Shown: positions 1-11,889 of the stretch, one piece after another
Layout of the letters: each line of letters starts with the position of its first letter
Position numbering within the stretch: the first letter of the stretch is position 1
The notes under the pieces: generated by a model
Database searches by the model: none
Seen by the model: the letters and a program-made list of their open reading frames with translations, nothing else
What the model was told of the DNA's origin: nothing
Program-made: the position numbers and the translations under genes
Assembly: GCA_963932145.1 (NCBI GenBank)
Contig: OZ010586.1
Span: 57,220,650-57,284,649, forward strand
Direction: 5' to 3'
DNA from: Acanthosepion lycidas
Lineage: Eukaryota; Mollusca; Cephalopoda; Sepiida; Sepiidae
DNA length: 64,000 nt

Positions 1-106
1 TCTAACGTTCCTTGTTAATAAGCGTTAAAACAAAAATGAAGGAAAAATTACTTACTTTTTGTAAGCGTCAAACAAGTCTTTCTAACGCCCTTCGTTAGTA
101 AGTGTT
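1..106. repeat. Two-copy direct repeat, about 80-bp period
   Basis: A 26-base segment beginning TCTAACG and ending AAGCGTT/AAGTGTT occurs at 1 and again at 81 with a few differences. A weaker echo (TTACTTACTTTTTGTAAGCG) lies between them. It sits in what would be the leader of the minus-strand LTR element whose primer-binding site is at 161-178. No coding capacity is visible. Confidence 0.5.
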
Positions 107-160
107 GTCAACTGTATATTTGCTTTTTATTTATTTTTATTTTTTTAACATGTGAGATCG

Positions 161-178
161 TTTCGAATCTCGTCGCCA
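161..178 (-). other. LTR-retrotransposon primer-binding site
   Basis: On the minus strand this reads TGGCGACGAGATTCGAAA, two bases from the end of an LTR-like sequence. TGG is the complement of a tRNA CCA end. The same TGGCGA(C/T)GAG(G)ATT string follows the LTRs at 43068 and 57467, which supports the call. The tRNA is probably a serine tRNA, by resemblance only. Confidence 0.5.
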
Positions 179-180
179 AC

Positions 181-395
181 TGATATGTCCCGGAAAGGGA
201 TATATTTGTTTGAAGTAGCAAAGTGGTTGTTGACTACTGTAACTGGGTAGAACAATCTAGCAGGTAACCATAATGGACTGGTCTTCGTCATAGTGGTAGG
301 CAATAGGCGTCATCCATATCAGTCTGTATTTATGGCTGACACCAGCCAATCATATTACTGTGAGGGGGAACCCACGTGTATGCATATTCATTACA
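181..395 (-). repeat. LTR-like terminal sequence (5' LTR remnant)
   Basis: This block starts TG and ends CA and abuts the primer-binding site on its left, as the 5' LTR of a minus-strand element would. The internal region would lie to the left, outside the window. The far boundary (TTACA near 395) is a guess from the TG...CA rule because no second LTR copy is present to align. Confidence 0.35.
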
Positions 396-399
396 TCAG

Positions 400-2260
400 G
401 GTTTGATATTTGTCTGGGGCATTTTCACTGTATTCTTAAAAAATGTTATCACCCAATGTCTCCATTCATTAACCACTGTGGTGGAGTTAGACTTATGGTC
501 TAGTCTTGCCAGCTTTAACATTTTCTCCATGTTTAAGTTAATTTTTTTTCAAATTTTCAGGCATTATTTATATCATATTTATTTTTAAAAAATAGTATGT
601 TACATTGTAATGAAAGTAAGAAAAACTTTTTAGGCTAAATATGCTTTAATATACTATTATATCACTATATTACAGTGCTAACCATAGTTAACCACAGATA
701 AGTATTTATAATTGCATGGTGACATTAAGAGCTCAGTCTGCATCTTCTTACATGCAAGAGTTCTATTAAGGGCAACATATTATGATAGAAAACAAGTTAA
801 AAGTTCTTTTACATGCTATAGGAGATATTATTTTATTGTAATGAAGGTGTTCTGTTAATTAATATGTGACTACTTGAAATGAGTAATCACAATAATTAAT
901 TACTTGTGAGGAAGCTATGTATTTTATATGTATTATTTGTCATTTTATGATGTGCATTAGAGCTGAAGAATTTTTGTCTACTGCTGAAGTACTCATGTCT
1001 GGAGCCTTCAACAAGCTTTGGTCACCCCTGGTAGGAGAGAGGTTCAGGAGTAGTTAGTGCCAGCCCTCTTAATTAGATATGGTTCTGTGGCTTGTCTCTT
1101 TATATTGCATTTTATTTGCATAAAAAACCTGACACTATCCTCCCATAAAAGTTATTATCAAAATTTTTAATGAAAGCAGGTATAAGTTGAAGATTACTTT
1201 TACAAATTTAAGTATATTCTGAAAATTTTGCCAAATATTGGTTGTTTTATATGAATCCTTCTACTCAGGTTTTGTTAAATGCATTTCAGATGGTTAGTAA
1301 TGTCATGTGTTTGAGTTTGGAAAAACACATATCTCCAGGAATACCCACAACTAAAATGGTGGACTCAGTATGTGAGTCCACATGAATAAATGCAAAGAAA
1401 CAAGAACCAATACATGTACAAACAAATGATAAAGAAAGGGATACAAGTGACAAAAACAATGATGTGTGTAACAAAAGAATGTGAAAACCTTTTTGTCCAA
1501 AGGATGTGAAATGAATGAATCTATGTACATGTGTGTTGTATGTATGTAGTTTGTTCACGCATTCCTCAAACATGTTTTCCTGTGATAGGCTTAAATGTTG
1601 ACATGTAAACAAAAAAAGTTAAGCAAGAGTGTGAAAAATTATCACAGACTATTTATAATACCAGAGGGCATCCCCTAGTAGTAGTTTCAGAAAAGTAAGT
1701 GGAGTTAACCTCACAAATGTTAAAATTTGAGGTGTCGGGATTCGATAAAATAACATAAGATATTGTTGCAGGACTGTTCATAATTCAGCTATTTAGTATA
1801 ATCCTACAATTTTCATTGAAAGAATAAAATCCAGTAGAAAAAGACAACATAGTATCAACAAATAAACATTAATTTAATATAACAACAAGAATACAAGAAG
1901 TTAGTTGAACATATTGAATGAGCAATGTCTTTTTTGTTTGGTTGTTAAAAGAGTTCTTGGATAAAAATATAAACTGTATTGCATATGTATGTGAGAACAG
2001 TGAAATGTTATATGTGTGCTTGTGTGAAAGAGTCAATATGTATAGGTATTGTGTGTGCTTAGTAGTAATGGAGAATACAAGAGATAGAATTTAGTTCGTA
2101 CTGTGAACCATAGTCATGTAGTTTGAGGCAGTCTCTTTGCACTGTGTCAGCACTGTTGCTTTTTGCATATGGATGTGAATGGAGTCTTGAAGATAAGCAG
2201 CTAGAGTGACATGGATCTTGGTGGCATCTGTGTTTCTCATTTTTTGGAGGCCTGACTTTG
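400..2260. other. AT-rich non-coding stretch
   Basis: I see no homology to a protein family, no splice-framed exon and no clear repeat boundary here. Short open frames on both strands are low-complexity or lack recognisable motifs. Confidence 0.5.
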
Positions 2261-2487
2261 TGATTTTTATACACTTTTTTGTAAGAACATCAGCTCCAGA
2301 ATTATATTATTTATTTCTTCCTAATTGGCCCTAAAAAGCTGCATGGTATATCTTCTAATACATCTGCATCGTGATAAATCTAATAAAGCAACTTTTCTGA
2401 TTTGTAGTCTATGGTGTGTTTTAAGATGTAAGCACTTTATTGAGTGCTATTGGTTTATAAATATTTTATTTGATATTTTAGTGGACA
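2261..2487 (-). repeat. Gypsy-1 3' LTR
   Basis: This 227-bp block is repeated, with indels and substitutions, at 5158-5416. On the minus strand it starts TGTCCACTAA and ends GTATAAAAATCA, the expected TG...CA form. Immediately upstream on the minus strand is a purine-rich AGGGGA tract that fits a polypurine tract. It closes the Gypsy-1 element on its 3' side. Confidence 0.75.
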
Positions 2488-2879
2488 TGAAGGTCCCCTG
2501 AAAGTTATTTCTAATGATATGTAGAAAACAATAGTTTAATATCTCAGGTATGTTTTGTAATGTCTTGGCTAATGCACATGTCTTCCAGATCTTGTTGTAA
2601 CGTCTTTCTGTGTTATTGTTTATGGTGGGGTATCATTTGCTTTGCTGGATGTTTGTTCATTCATCTTTTGATGGATATTTGAATCTGGATGCTCATGTTT
2701 TTCTTTTTGTTGCTGTTGTGAGAACTGTTTATCAACATAAGCCAGTTTAATTCAATCGATAACAATATTATCATATTTTCCATTTTTCATGAGGGTGAAA
2801 TACTTGTCCTTTCTGTTAATAATTTGGACCTGAGTAGTTTGAACATAAAGGTTTTTTATGCTGTCATTTCTTATAAATA

Positions 2880-3640
2880 TATATGTGCAGGTAAAAATGT
2901 CATTTGCTAGGTAATATATTTTTTATTTATTTTCCATGTAGTTGTAAATATTAATGATGACATTCTGTGTTTCAATTTCTGTACAAAAGTTGTTGTAGGT
3001 AAAATGTTCATGTTGTCATCACAGTATTGACCAGGTAGAGTCATTGATGTGCCAAAGACCATTTCAGCTGGTGTACCACCCAAATCCTCTTTTACAATGT
3101 TTCTGATTGATAAAAGTAGCAATGGTAAATTCTTTACTCAATCTGTTTTGATTTGTTTCATTGCTAGAGCTGCCTTTAACTATCTGTGGCAACATTCTAC
3201 CATCCTGTTTGAACAAGGGTGATAGGCTTTTGTGTTGAGTTCTGAGTAGTTGATTGAACTCTCTAAATAATGTAGACTGGAACTGAGCTCCTCTGTCTGT
3301 TATTAGTACTGAAGGTACTCCAAATATCAATCAGTAAAGATAGTTTTGACTATTGTTGTGGCTGTGATATCTTTGATTGCTATTGCAGCAGGCAGCAGGT
3401 AAATTTATCTAAGATAGTAAGGATATATGTATATCCTTGAGAACAAATAAAGGTCGTACAATATCAAAATATATGTTGGTGAATGTTGCATCAGGTGTGC
3501 TGAATGTACCTGAAGGTGATTTGGTGTGCTTATTTATCTTGTTCTTCTGAGATGATAAACAAGTCTTTGTCCAATTTCTTATGTTGGTTGACATGTTTGG
3601 CCAAAACATTCAGTAATTAACTTCACAGTTGCATCTTTTC
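2880..3640 (-). pseudogene. Gypsy-1 integrase, degenerate
   Basis: Minus-strand frames carry pieces of a Gypsy integrase. The zinc-binding side comes first (FWPNM, then a C..C pair in KTCLSSQK), then the core (GVPSVLITDRGAQFQS, equivalent to the second catalytic Asp block), then the C-terminal end (GGTPAEMVFGTSMTLPG). Stops and frameshifts separate the pieces, so no integrase could be made. Integrase inserts the cDNA copy of an LTR element into host DNA. The order after RT and RNase H is typical of the Gypsy superfamily. Confidence 0.8.
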
Positions 3641-4204
3641 CTGTATGATACAACTTATAGAAGTGTTGGAATACTTGCTGTCTCAAATTTGGTGGTATGT
3701 CAGGCCATGGTTGTGTTTGTGAAATGTCACAATAAAATTTTGTATCACTGAATGAAGCAGGTTGTTCAACTAATTTTAGTGATGTGCTTTGTTGTACTTT
3801 TTTTAGTGAAGTGTCCGTGGTTTTTTACTTTAGCAATTAATTCAAGGTTCAAAGAACTAGAATCTAAAGAAGCATGTGATAATGCATGTGCCACTATATT
3901 TTCTTGACCTGTCACATATCTGAAGAGAATTGAGAAATGTAATCAAGGCGTTTTGATTTCCCATGGATTATATTTGTCAGTATATGTGGGTAATGCATAT
4001 ATTAATGGTTTATGGTCTGTATATATGGTGAAATCTCTGCCCTCCAGGAGGTGTTGAAAATGTTTGATGGTAAGATATATTGTTAATAGCTCCCTAGAAA
4101 AGGTGGTTGTACTTAGTTTGTGCTTTATTTATTTTAGCAGAGAAGAAAGATATAGGTGTGATTTGTTTGTTCAAGATTTGGTGTATAACCACACTCATAG
4201 CTGT
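3641..4204 (-). pseudogene. Gypsy-1 RNase H, degenerate
   Basis: Read on the minus strand with several frame changes, this contains LTTDAL at the start of the RNase H domain and IYTDHKPLIYAL further on, both diagnostic for Gypsy RNase H. Multiple stops show that it is dead. RNase H removes the RNA strand during reverse transcription. It lies directly between the RT and integrase remnants, as expected. Confidence 0.75.
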
Positions 4205-4865
4205 TCATAAAGCATCTGTTGTGAGGGTGAGTTTACTTTCCTCACTATCTTTGATGTAATTCAGCTTAGTGAAGTTAGCTAGAGATGTTTTGGTATTGTT
4301 GAATGCTTCTAGTGTATCTTCCTTTAATGTAATCTTTTTGTTCTTGTTCGTGAGTAGATTCATCAAGGGTGATATTACCACTGAACAATTGAGTATAAAT
4401 CTCCTGTAATAATTGATAAGGCCCATAAATCTTTGCAATTGTCTTAGTGACATTGGTTGCGGAATGTTGGTAATTGCTTCTATTTTGTCTGGTAAAGGTG
4501 AAATACCTTCTTTGTCAATTTTATGTCCAAGGAAATTTAGTTTTGGTTCTTCAAAAACACACTTGTAGACATTGCTTTTGAGCCCAAAATGTGAAAGTCT
4601 TTGAAAATCTTATTCCAAATGTAGGTTGTGTTTTTCCTGGTTTCTGCTGGTGATTAAAACATTATCTATGGAAGCATATATAAAAGGTAAACCTCTAAAT
4701 ATCTCGTTAATTAGTCTTTGGAAGGTTTGAGCAACATTACATAACCCAAAAGGCATTCATTCTCATGAACTCATATAATCCGAACAGTCAGAGAAGTTTT
4801 GTGGATGTCCTCTTTGGCAAATGATACTTGGTAATATGCCTTCACCAAATCTAGCTTTGAAAAAA
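4205..4865 (-). pseudogene. Gypsy-1 reverse transcriptase, palm to thumb
   Basis: Minus-strand translation gives KLDLVKAYYQV (motif A region), FGLCN with TFQRL (motif B), YASIDNVLI at the position of the catalytic YxDD (now SIDN), FLGHKI, and LQRFMGLINYYRRFI. The catalytic site is changed and there is at least one stop, so the enzyme is inactive. The finger region is missing: sequence passes directly from a protease-like segment to the palm, showing an internal deletion. Confidence 0.85.
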
Positions 4866-5157
4866 TGAAAGTTCTGTCAGATTGTCAACAAGGGAATGAG
4901 TGGTCATATTGACTGATAAGTTAAGTTTAGCTAGAAAGTCTGCACCTAATATTGGTGTGGTAACATTAGCTAGTGTGAAAACCCACAGAAAATTTTTCTA
5001 CATAGCCAGGTCAATAGTCACTGCTTTCTCACCAAAATATCAATTTTTGTACCATCAGCAGCTTGAAGTTTGTAAAGTACTGGCTTTGAATTTTACTTTG
5101 GATCTGTTGGTAAAACATTCACTTTGGCTACTGTGTCTATTAAAAAATTATATCCAC
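4866..5157 (-). pseudogene. Gypsy-1 retropepsin fragment
   Basis: Across two frames the minus strand shows FLIDTVAKVNVLP, where the aspartic-protease motif DTGA has become DTVA. It is followed by LQAADGTKI and ILGADFLAKLNL, a block typical of arthropod Gypsy proteases. The fragment runs straight into the 5' LTR at 5158, so the primer-binding site and gag have been lost. Confidence 0.75.
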
Positions 5158-5416
5158 GATTTTTATACACTTTTTCATAAGAACATCAGCTCCAGAATTA
5201 TATTATTTATTTCTTCTTAATTGGGCTTAAAAAGCCATGTGATAAGTCTTTTACTACATCTGCATGATATTTTGGTGGTATCTATCTAAATCATGATGAC
5301 TAATAAAATAACCTTTCTGATTTGTATTCTCTGGTATTATTGGTGTGTTTTAAGATGTAAGCACTTTATTGAGTGTTATTGATTTATAAATATTTTATTT
5401 GATATGTTAGTGGACA
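5158..5416 (-). repeat. Gypsy-1 5' LTR
   Basis: Second copy of the 2261-2487 LTR, starting TGTCCACTAAC on the minus strand. It is joined directly to protease-coding sequence rather than to a primer-binding site, so a deletion removed the gag end of the element. The divergence between the two LTR copies suggests an old insertion. Confidence 0.75.
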
Positions 5417-5419
5417 CAA

Positions 5420-7900
5420 CGGTTTAATACCAGTTTTATTGCAAAAACATTAACTTTCATAATAAATCCTCTGAAATTCTTTTTCTTATATTAAATAGAA
5501 AAATTGTGTGGTATTCAACTTCACTCAATAATGCTATTTTTCAAAAACAAACAGAAAGTAATGACTGATTAATTTAAAAGTAGCAATTTCAATTTAAGGT
5601 ATTCACTAAACACAGAAAAGCAAGAAAGCACTTTTCCTAATGCTTACAATTTTAATTTTTGAATTAAGCAAAAAAATTTTCAGCATCCCATTTTGTATTA
5701 TCATGATAAAATAAAAGTGCTTTATGATTCTATTTTCACACAAGTTATATATTAGATTTAAAAGTACTTTTTGTGATGTTTGTACTGTTATTATGTGTAA
5801 GTGATGGGAAGTTGAAGGGCTAAAAAATTTGGCTTTGTAAAAATATTTAACTTGTTCACAAAGAAAAGGGAATTAAAAAAGCAGATAAAGTGTAAATCCA
5901 AAATTTTTATATTCCAGAAATTGTTGAGGTGTTTTACAAAAATTGTTTTTTTAATTTTTTTAGTCCAGTTTTCATTCAACACAAAATAGACGGGAAGATT
6001 TCTCAATGACTCCTTTACTGGTTCAAAAAACTGTACTGCAACTGCTACTAGGACTCCACATGGACTGACTACTTGCAAAATAATGCAAGGGTGTATTGGG
6101 GCTGGGGAAAACATTTAACTGATTGTTCTCTTAACAATTACAGGGTATCAGGCAAAGAATGGGAAAAAACAAGAGGTAAAAATAAAACTGGGTAATGACT
6201 AATGAGACCACTGCCTCAAAAATCACAGCATAGCAGGTGGTACACAACTTCTATAACAAAATCCACCAAGGGTACATCTTCGCAAGACACCAAGTCTTGC
6301 CAACTGCCTGCTGTTTTTCCTATCACTTTTATTGACAGAACAGTTGACAAAGACCCAGATATGGACAAGTTGCAGAGAGACCCATATCTGGACATGCCAA
6401 GTTGCTCTGCTGTTAACAGGGAAAACTTAGATGGGATAAGCTTTGACAGACATGTCTGCACATGACCAGGGCCTCTTTTGTGTATGTACTGACACACATT
6501 CACCACACTACCTGATATGTTGTTCTTTATTTATACCTAGCACATGGATGTAGTAGTTAACATAAAAATGCATGCAAATACTTAACAGAAAAATGCTTGG
6601 CTCAATTTGAATGTGTGTTACTTGAAGAGTATAAAATTTGTAATAGATTAATTAACTACACATGTCTAAAAGCTGAAACTTTGCAGAAATACTGCATAAT
6701 TTTTATTGTTTTCCATGAATTATAAGCAGGACTGGCATGTTTTATCCCCAACCCTAGGGGGTCTCTTGTTTGTTTCGGCCCCATTTTGGCCTCCCCATTT
6801 TTTTCAGGACTGTTTTATGGCCATTCACCATTGTTTTAATTATTTTTAAACTGATATTACATTGTCAGTCATCAACTAATAATATACATCGTGTATTTGC
6901 ATAGCTGGTGTGGTGTGTACTATGCAGTAACCCCCCCTCCCTCCGATGAGGTTGCAGCCCCAAAAAGCAAGTTTTTTCTTTTGCTTCTTTTATGAAAAAT
7001 TTTCCTGTAAACTGAAATACTTTTTTAAAACAAATTTTTAAGACAATTCCATTTCTGTTGTGCTGGAATTTTTGTAAAACCTTTTTTTCAGAGGAGATGT
7101 GTCAGTGATTAATCTTTATGGAAATGTAAAAATTTGCTACTTAAACATTTTTTCAAGTAAAATTTAGTCATGAAAATATTGGTAGTTACTATAAAAAGAA
7201 TAACATTTTCTCAGATTTTTTAAATAAAAAAAACCTATTCATTATAAAAATAAATAATTAATGAATATGTACTCAAATTTTCATTTAAATTAGTTAATTT
7301 CCTGATTTTTGGTAATGTAAAAAAGTACTGCCCTCCACCAATTTTCATTTGAAGGATTGTGTCTCCCAGGTTGGGAATTTGAAATTTATATGTAGCAGAG
7401 AGGGGTTAGGTGTGTCAAAGTTTTAGTGGGTGTGAGACCCTGGTGCTAGCTCTCATTAAAAGTTAATCAAATTGTAATTTAAGTTGATACAGACTCAGTG
7501 TGGATTAATAATTTTCAATAAGAGAGCTTTTATTTTGTCTGAAACAGATTAATTATTAAATATGTTCTAATAAATGTGTCTGCTATAATTTGAATTTAAT
7601 TTGTTTATTTTGCCAAATCTTTATTTATACAGATTTTTAAACATTTTCTTCACAGACACTACATGTGTGTCTGTATAATAAACCCCCAAGAATAAATAAT
7701 AATTATATTATCATTATTAGGTCAGCAGACGAAATAGAATCACAGTGAAGAAAATTATTAAAATCAGAATTTTCAGACATGCTTTCATCCTTTCTCAATG
7801 AAAAATACGCTCAAGTTGGATTTTTTTAAAATATTGTTTAAAAGAAGTTATATTATTCATATTGTGTAACAATTATTAGAGAGGTATATAAGATAATAGT
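5420..7900. other. AT-rich non-coding stretch
   Basis: No recognisable gene. It holds a small inverted repeat (6355-6364 CCAGATATGG with 6382-6391) and a C/G-run-rich patch near 6750-6960 that may be an old repeat. The overlapping open frames at 6200-6506 on both strands match nothing I know. Confidence 0.45.
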
Positions 7901-7906
7901 CAGTAG

Positions 7907-7960
7907 TTGATTAAAAGATACAATGTTCTTATATACTGATTTATTGTATCTTTTAATCAA
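7907..7960. repeat. Perfect 18-bp inverted repeat (hairpin)
   Basis: TTGATTAAAAGATACAAT (7907-7924) is followed after 18 bases by its exact reverse complement (7943-7960). It stands alone in AT-rich DNA, with no TIR-flanking duplication and no ORF. It may be a snapback from an inverted duplication or a small MITE core. Confidence 0.8.
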
Positions 7961-9785
7961 GTGTCAAATGGTTACATTTTTTAGTATTAGTTATTAATTT
8001 GAATTAAAATAAAAAAAGTTTTATAGATTTTATTCTTATATACTAATTTCATTCACTAATGACATTACTAACAATTACATTGTTTTGTTTTATATCTAAC
8101 TTCCCAATTCCCAAAATGATAAGCAGATGATCTTTTAAGACATAAAAACCAGAGTCAAATGCTATGATTACTGCAATGTTGTGCAGCTTAACCAAGTCAA
8201 TATACAAAGCAAGTCAACACCTACAAAAAAAATTGTCACTCTTGATATGTGGGCCCTTGACACCATAAAATCATTTATCTGCACCAAGCTCACAAGCCAC
8301 TTCCTTGTTCAGCATTCACATAAGAAACATCAACTTCAAAGTATGTTTGTGAAGCTGCCAATGTGGCACTTAATATTTTGAATTGTGTGAACATTAGAAA
8401 GAAACATCTATAAAAACCATCAGTTTGTTGTTCTTCCAAAACAAAAAAAGAAGTTACACTTGAGAGCTGACATTTGATTTGCAGGCAGGGGCATTATAGA
8501 TAATTAGTAAACAATCAAAAGTTAGATGTACTTGACATATTCAGGCTTTGCCTATTAAGTACAACTTCTATTAGAAGCAAGTTTTTACCAATGATTCAAA
8601 CTTTGAATTCTTCTAATTCTCCTTCGGTGGAGGTCAGATTCAAGCTATACTCTTAGAATGCAAACTGTTCCTTCTAACAGAAGAACCTGTGAATAAGTAA
8701 GTTGTTTCATGAATCAAATCTCAAACTGAGAAACACTTAATTTTTACTATTGTAATCTATCCAATCATGTCACACACAACTTTGTTATTCTTGCAACAGG
8801 ATACAAAAATGGTTAAATCATGTTACTTTTACTCTAAGTTTGTGCAAGAAGGATTATGCCATTAGATTTCAGGGGAAGAATGTTAGAGAGTAGCTCTAAT
8901 GAACCAGCAATGAGATCTAAAAGGATTTTAAACATTTCAGAGAATTTTCAGAAACTATCATTGGTTATTTTTGTAAAAAGCAATAAATTTAAAAATGAAT
9001 AGTTTAAGATTAATTGGAAATTATAAACAATGTCTTTAGAATTTATATATAATTTATGGTTTCAACTTTAGATCTATTTGATAAAATTTACTTAAAATCT
9101 ACTTTAACTGCTTTATGCAGATTTCACAAAGTTGTAACACCTGAAAGGGATATGTCACATTATAAACAAGTATATATCATTAATTTGATTGATTATTACT
9201 CATTAGTATTCTAAAATAAAATTTTATTCAGGATCAATAAAAGGACACTCCTAGCATAATTAATTCGTCATCACTATGACATGGAATAAAGCAAAAGAAA
9301 AATTATATGTAAACACTTTCACTCTTAGATAAAAAAGAAAATAAAAATTTCTAGATTTTACTTTTGTTGATTATTAAGCACCAAATAATCAAGCATAAGA
9401 CTTACATATGAAATCTATGGTGTCAACAGGTGTATCCAAATATATACATATACGGATGACCATGATGGCCTAATAATATATTGACCCTCTATATGCCTAC
9501 AAAACATCTGATTAATAAAACTTCCAAAAGTTTCCTCTTTAATTTTATGCCAGGTTCCTTAACTGTTGAATGGGGAGGTTCTGCTGAACAAACTTTTGTG
9601 CAATGTTGTCCAAATAAAGAAAATTACAGCGAAAAGAATGTCAAAGCTTTTGAAGAGCTAATATAATGTCTAGACAAGTCTTTCCCTAAATAGCTATGAT
9701 GCTAAGGATAATGGTAGAAAAACATTGGTAATCTATAGGAAATAATATGCATTGAAAGGAAAACCCAAATCCTTTTATCTATTTA
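7961..9785. other. AT-rich non-coding stretch
   Basis: No supported gene. The frames at 8181-8381 and 9481-9666 are short and have no family resemblance. Confidence 0.45.
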
Positions 9786-9880
9786 TATAATACTAAAAGT
9801 TTGTGATTGCGTGCGTGCTTATGTGGTACATCTGTCTGGTGCATAGTGATTTACGAGTTGTTTATACAGTAAGTATTTTT
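9786..9880 (+). repeat. Interspersed-repeat 5' end, uncertain family
   Basis: The string TATAATACTAAAAG followed by TTTGTG and a run of GTGCGTGC is the form of a widespread animal repeat end (RTE-SINE or Helitron-like). I cannot assign the family from sequence alone. Confidence 0.3.
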
Positions 9881-10044
9881 ATTTTAAATTTCTTCAAACA
9901 GACAGTTTTTTTAATTAAAATATTTTAAAATTTGTTGTAACCTAGAAAAGGTTATTGAAAGAGGTTAGAAATGAAATGGTAATCTTCATAACATCAACAA
10001 AATATGTGTGAAGTAGGTAAACCACTGCTAGTGATGGACTACTT

Positions 10045-10200
10045 AGACAGCATATTTGTATTTGTAAGAGGGAATGGGTTGAGGCTGGTCTTCACTGACT
10101 ATTTTATACCTAGCTAATCCAATTCATGACCCATTCACTCATTAGAATTTGCACATTCACCATAAAAACTCATCCGTCACCATTCAATCCTCCATACACC
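10045..10200 (-). repeat. Tx1-like LINE 3'-UTR segment, minus orientation
   Basis: The reverse complement of this segment matches 11690-11820 closely (CCTAGCTAATCCAATTCA, CCCATTCACTCATTA, CATTCACCATAA). The two copies of the LINE 3' UTR are therefore inverted relative to each other. Here the UTR is joined directly to endonuclease-coding sequence, with the whole RT missing. Confidence 0.8.
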
Positions 10201-10583
10201 ATAATGCCGCATCCTCTTGGGGGACCCAACTGCTGAAAAAACAAGACCCACTCCTCCTGGTCGTTGCAACGACTCAGAACAAACCACTTTTCATGGCAAT
10301 ATCAGGCACAATCAACTGGCCGTCGACATCAACATGAACAAGATCCAACCTTGCATTCAAGGTACGTCTAACCAGCAAAGAAATTCCTCTATCATGTCGG
10401 CCCCCATATGCTGAATAGATGACGAAGTCATTAGACAGCACACACATTGACACTGCGAACAAAGAGGGTCTCTTCAATTGTGGCAACATCCACTCCAAAC
10501 GACAAGAGGTCATGAAGCAGGCAGGCAGCCTTACCCAGATCTCTCAAGCCTTTTGCATTCAGACTAGCTAACTTGATTGACAT
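10201..10583 (-). pseudogene. Tx1-like LINE endonuclease, N-terminal part
   Basis: The minus strand starts with ATG at 10583 (MSIKLASLNAKGL) and includes VDVATIEET, which holds the conserved Glu of the APE-type endonuclease. After a one-base frame change come YGGRHDRGISLLVRR and DGQLIVPDIAMKSG. The match to the EN frame at 15240-15680 is clear although the sequences differ, so this is a related but distinct family. The domain is cut off at about 10200. Confidence 0.75.
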
Positions 10584-10599
10584 CTTTTAAGCCTGAAAG

Positions 10600-10860
10600 T
10601 AGAAAAATAATTATTCACCTACTCACATACCAGGCAGAAATCTGCACTAGTAAGGACCCTGATAGATTGTCCTAGGCCCTCTGTACCTAATTCCAACATC
10701 ATCCATCCCTCTAGGACAATTCTGCCGATGTCTGTGGAGTAAGTTAGTTTAGCACAACTATATAGGGAGGGATGGAGTAAGACAGGGACCCTCCCAGCAC
10801 AAAAATGTCTTAGTTTCTTTAAATATGGGTCTTCTAATTGAAACATTCTGATGTTTGGGA
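10600..10860 (-). pseudogene. Tx1-like LINE ORF1 C-terminal end
   Basis: The minus frame contains LRHFCAGRVPVLLHPSLYS, the same block as QFCAGRFPVLVHPSLYR near 49650 and CAGRVPVF near 15025. It lies just upstream of the endonuclease start, as in the other copies. A stop truncates the frame. Confidence 0.7.
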
Positions 10861-10869
10861 ATGCTTCTT

Positions 10870-11868
10870 CACACGCCTTCTACCATTGTCCCCATGTCCG
10901 CCCCTTATGGGACCATGTCGGCGAATTGTAGGTTTGTCTCGCTCCCGAAAAGCTCATGCTCATGGATCGTGCATATGTGTGTGAAAATGTGTCATCCCCG
11001 TATTTTGGGGTGAAACGAATGGTGTTTCTGATGCTGCTAGCCATGGCCCAAATGGTCTTTCTCATCAGGATCTAATCCTATACTTTGAGCATCAGCTCAA
11101 GATGAAGATTAGAACTTAGAAAATGCTTGCATTCAACAGTCTTCAGCGAAAGGTTGGTGACTGAGGCAAGCTTGGTTCGTTTGAATGGAGCTAGCCTTGA
11201 TTTTCTCTTTTATGTCAACCTACATCACATCGGGGTGGTTTCCTGTGGAGCCCTCTCCTTGGTTAGGTTAGACAAGCTTTGTGCACATAGTTAATGTGAG
11301 TAAGTGTTGTTCCTGGCCTGTTCCTGGCTGTATCTATGGTTATGATCCAAGTCAAGATTCCCAACTTCCCCAGTTTGTTTTAGCCCACTTTTTTATCTCA
11401 ACTGGGTCAGTTTTTATATTTCCCATGTCTAAATATTTTCTCCTTTTCCCACTCCCTTAGCGAGAGAGCTTCTTGATTTTGTCCAATGGGCAGAATACAG
11501 CGGCCTCTCTTTTTTTTTGAGGGTTGGATGGGCCCTTCTAACATCAGTTATGTTTTAGTTTGCTTTATGTTAATATTTAGTTTGTTATTGGGTTCATCTC
11601 ACTCCCCTTTCATATTTAATCACCCATAAATTTTTAATTATAAATTTTATAATGATCAGATTTTAATGGCATGGGGTGCGTTTTGTAGGCTCCCCTTGAG
11701 AGCATGTTGTATTATGGTGAATGCAAAAATTGTAATGAGTGAATGGGTTGTGAATTGGATTAGCTAGGTATAAGATAGTTAGTGGTGACCAGCCTCAACC
11801 CCTCCCCTTTTTCGGGCTTGTGCCATAATTATGTATTTTTACATAATAAATATGAGTGAGAGCTTCAA
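10870..11868 (+). pseudogene. Tx1-like LINE ORF2 C-terminus and 3' UTR
   Basis: The plus strand carries a decayed ORF2 tail (FEHQLKMKIRTE, equivalent to FKHQLKIKIRME near 17665), then a T-rich 3' UTR ending in a small hairpin (TTATGTA/TACATAA, 11829-11846) and AATAAATAT. It is head-to-head with the minus-strand 5' part of a LINE at 10201-10860. Confidence 0.7.
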
Positions 11869-11889
11869 TCTTTTTCTCTCATTTCGCTG

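Noticed and set aside
6202-6506. Overlapping open frames of about 90 codons on both strands
   Set aside because: No family resemblance on either strand and no splice signals that extend them.
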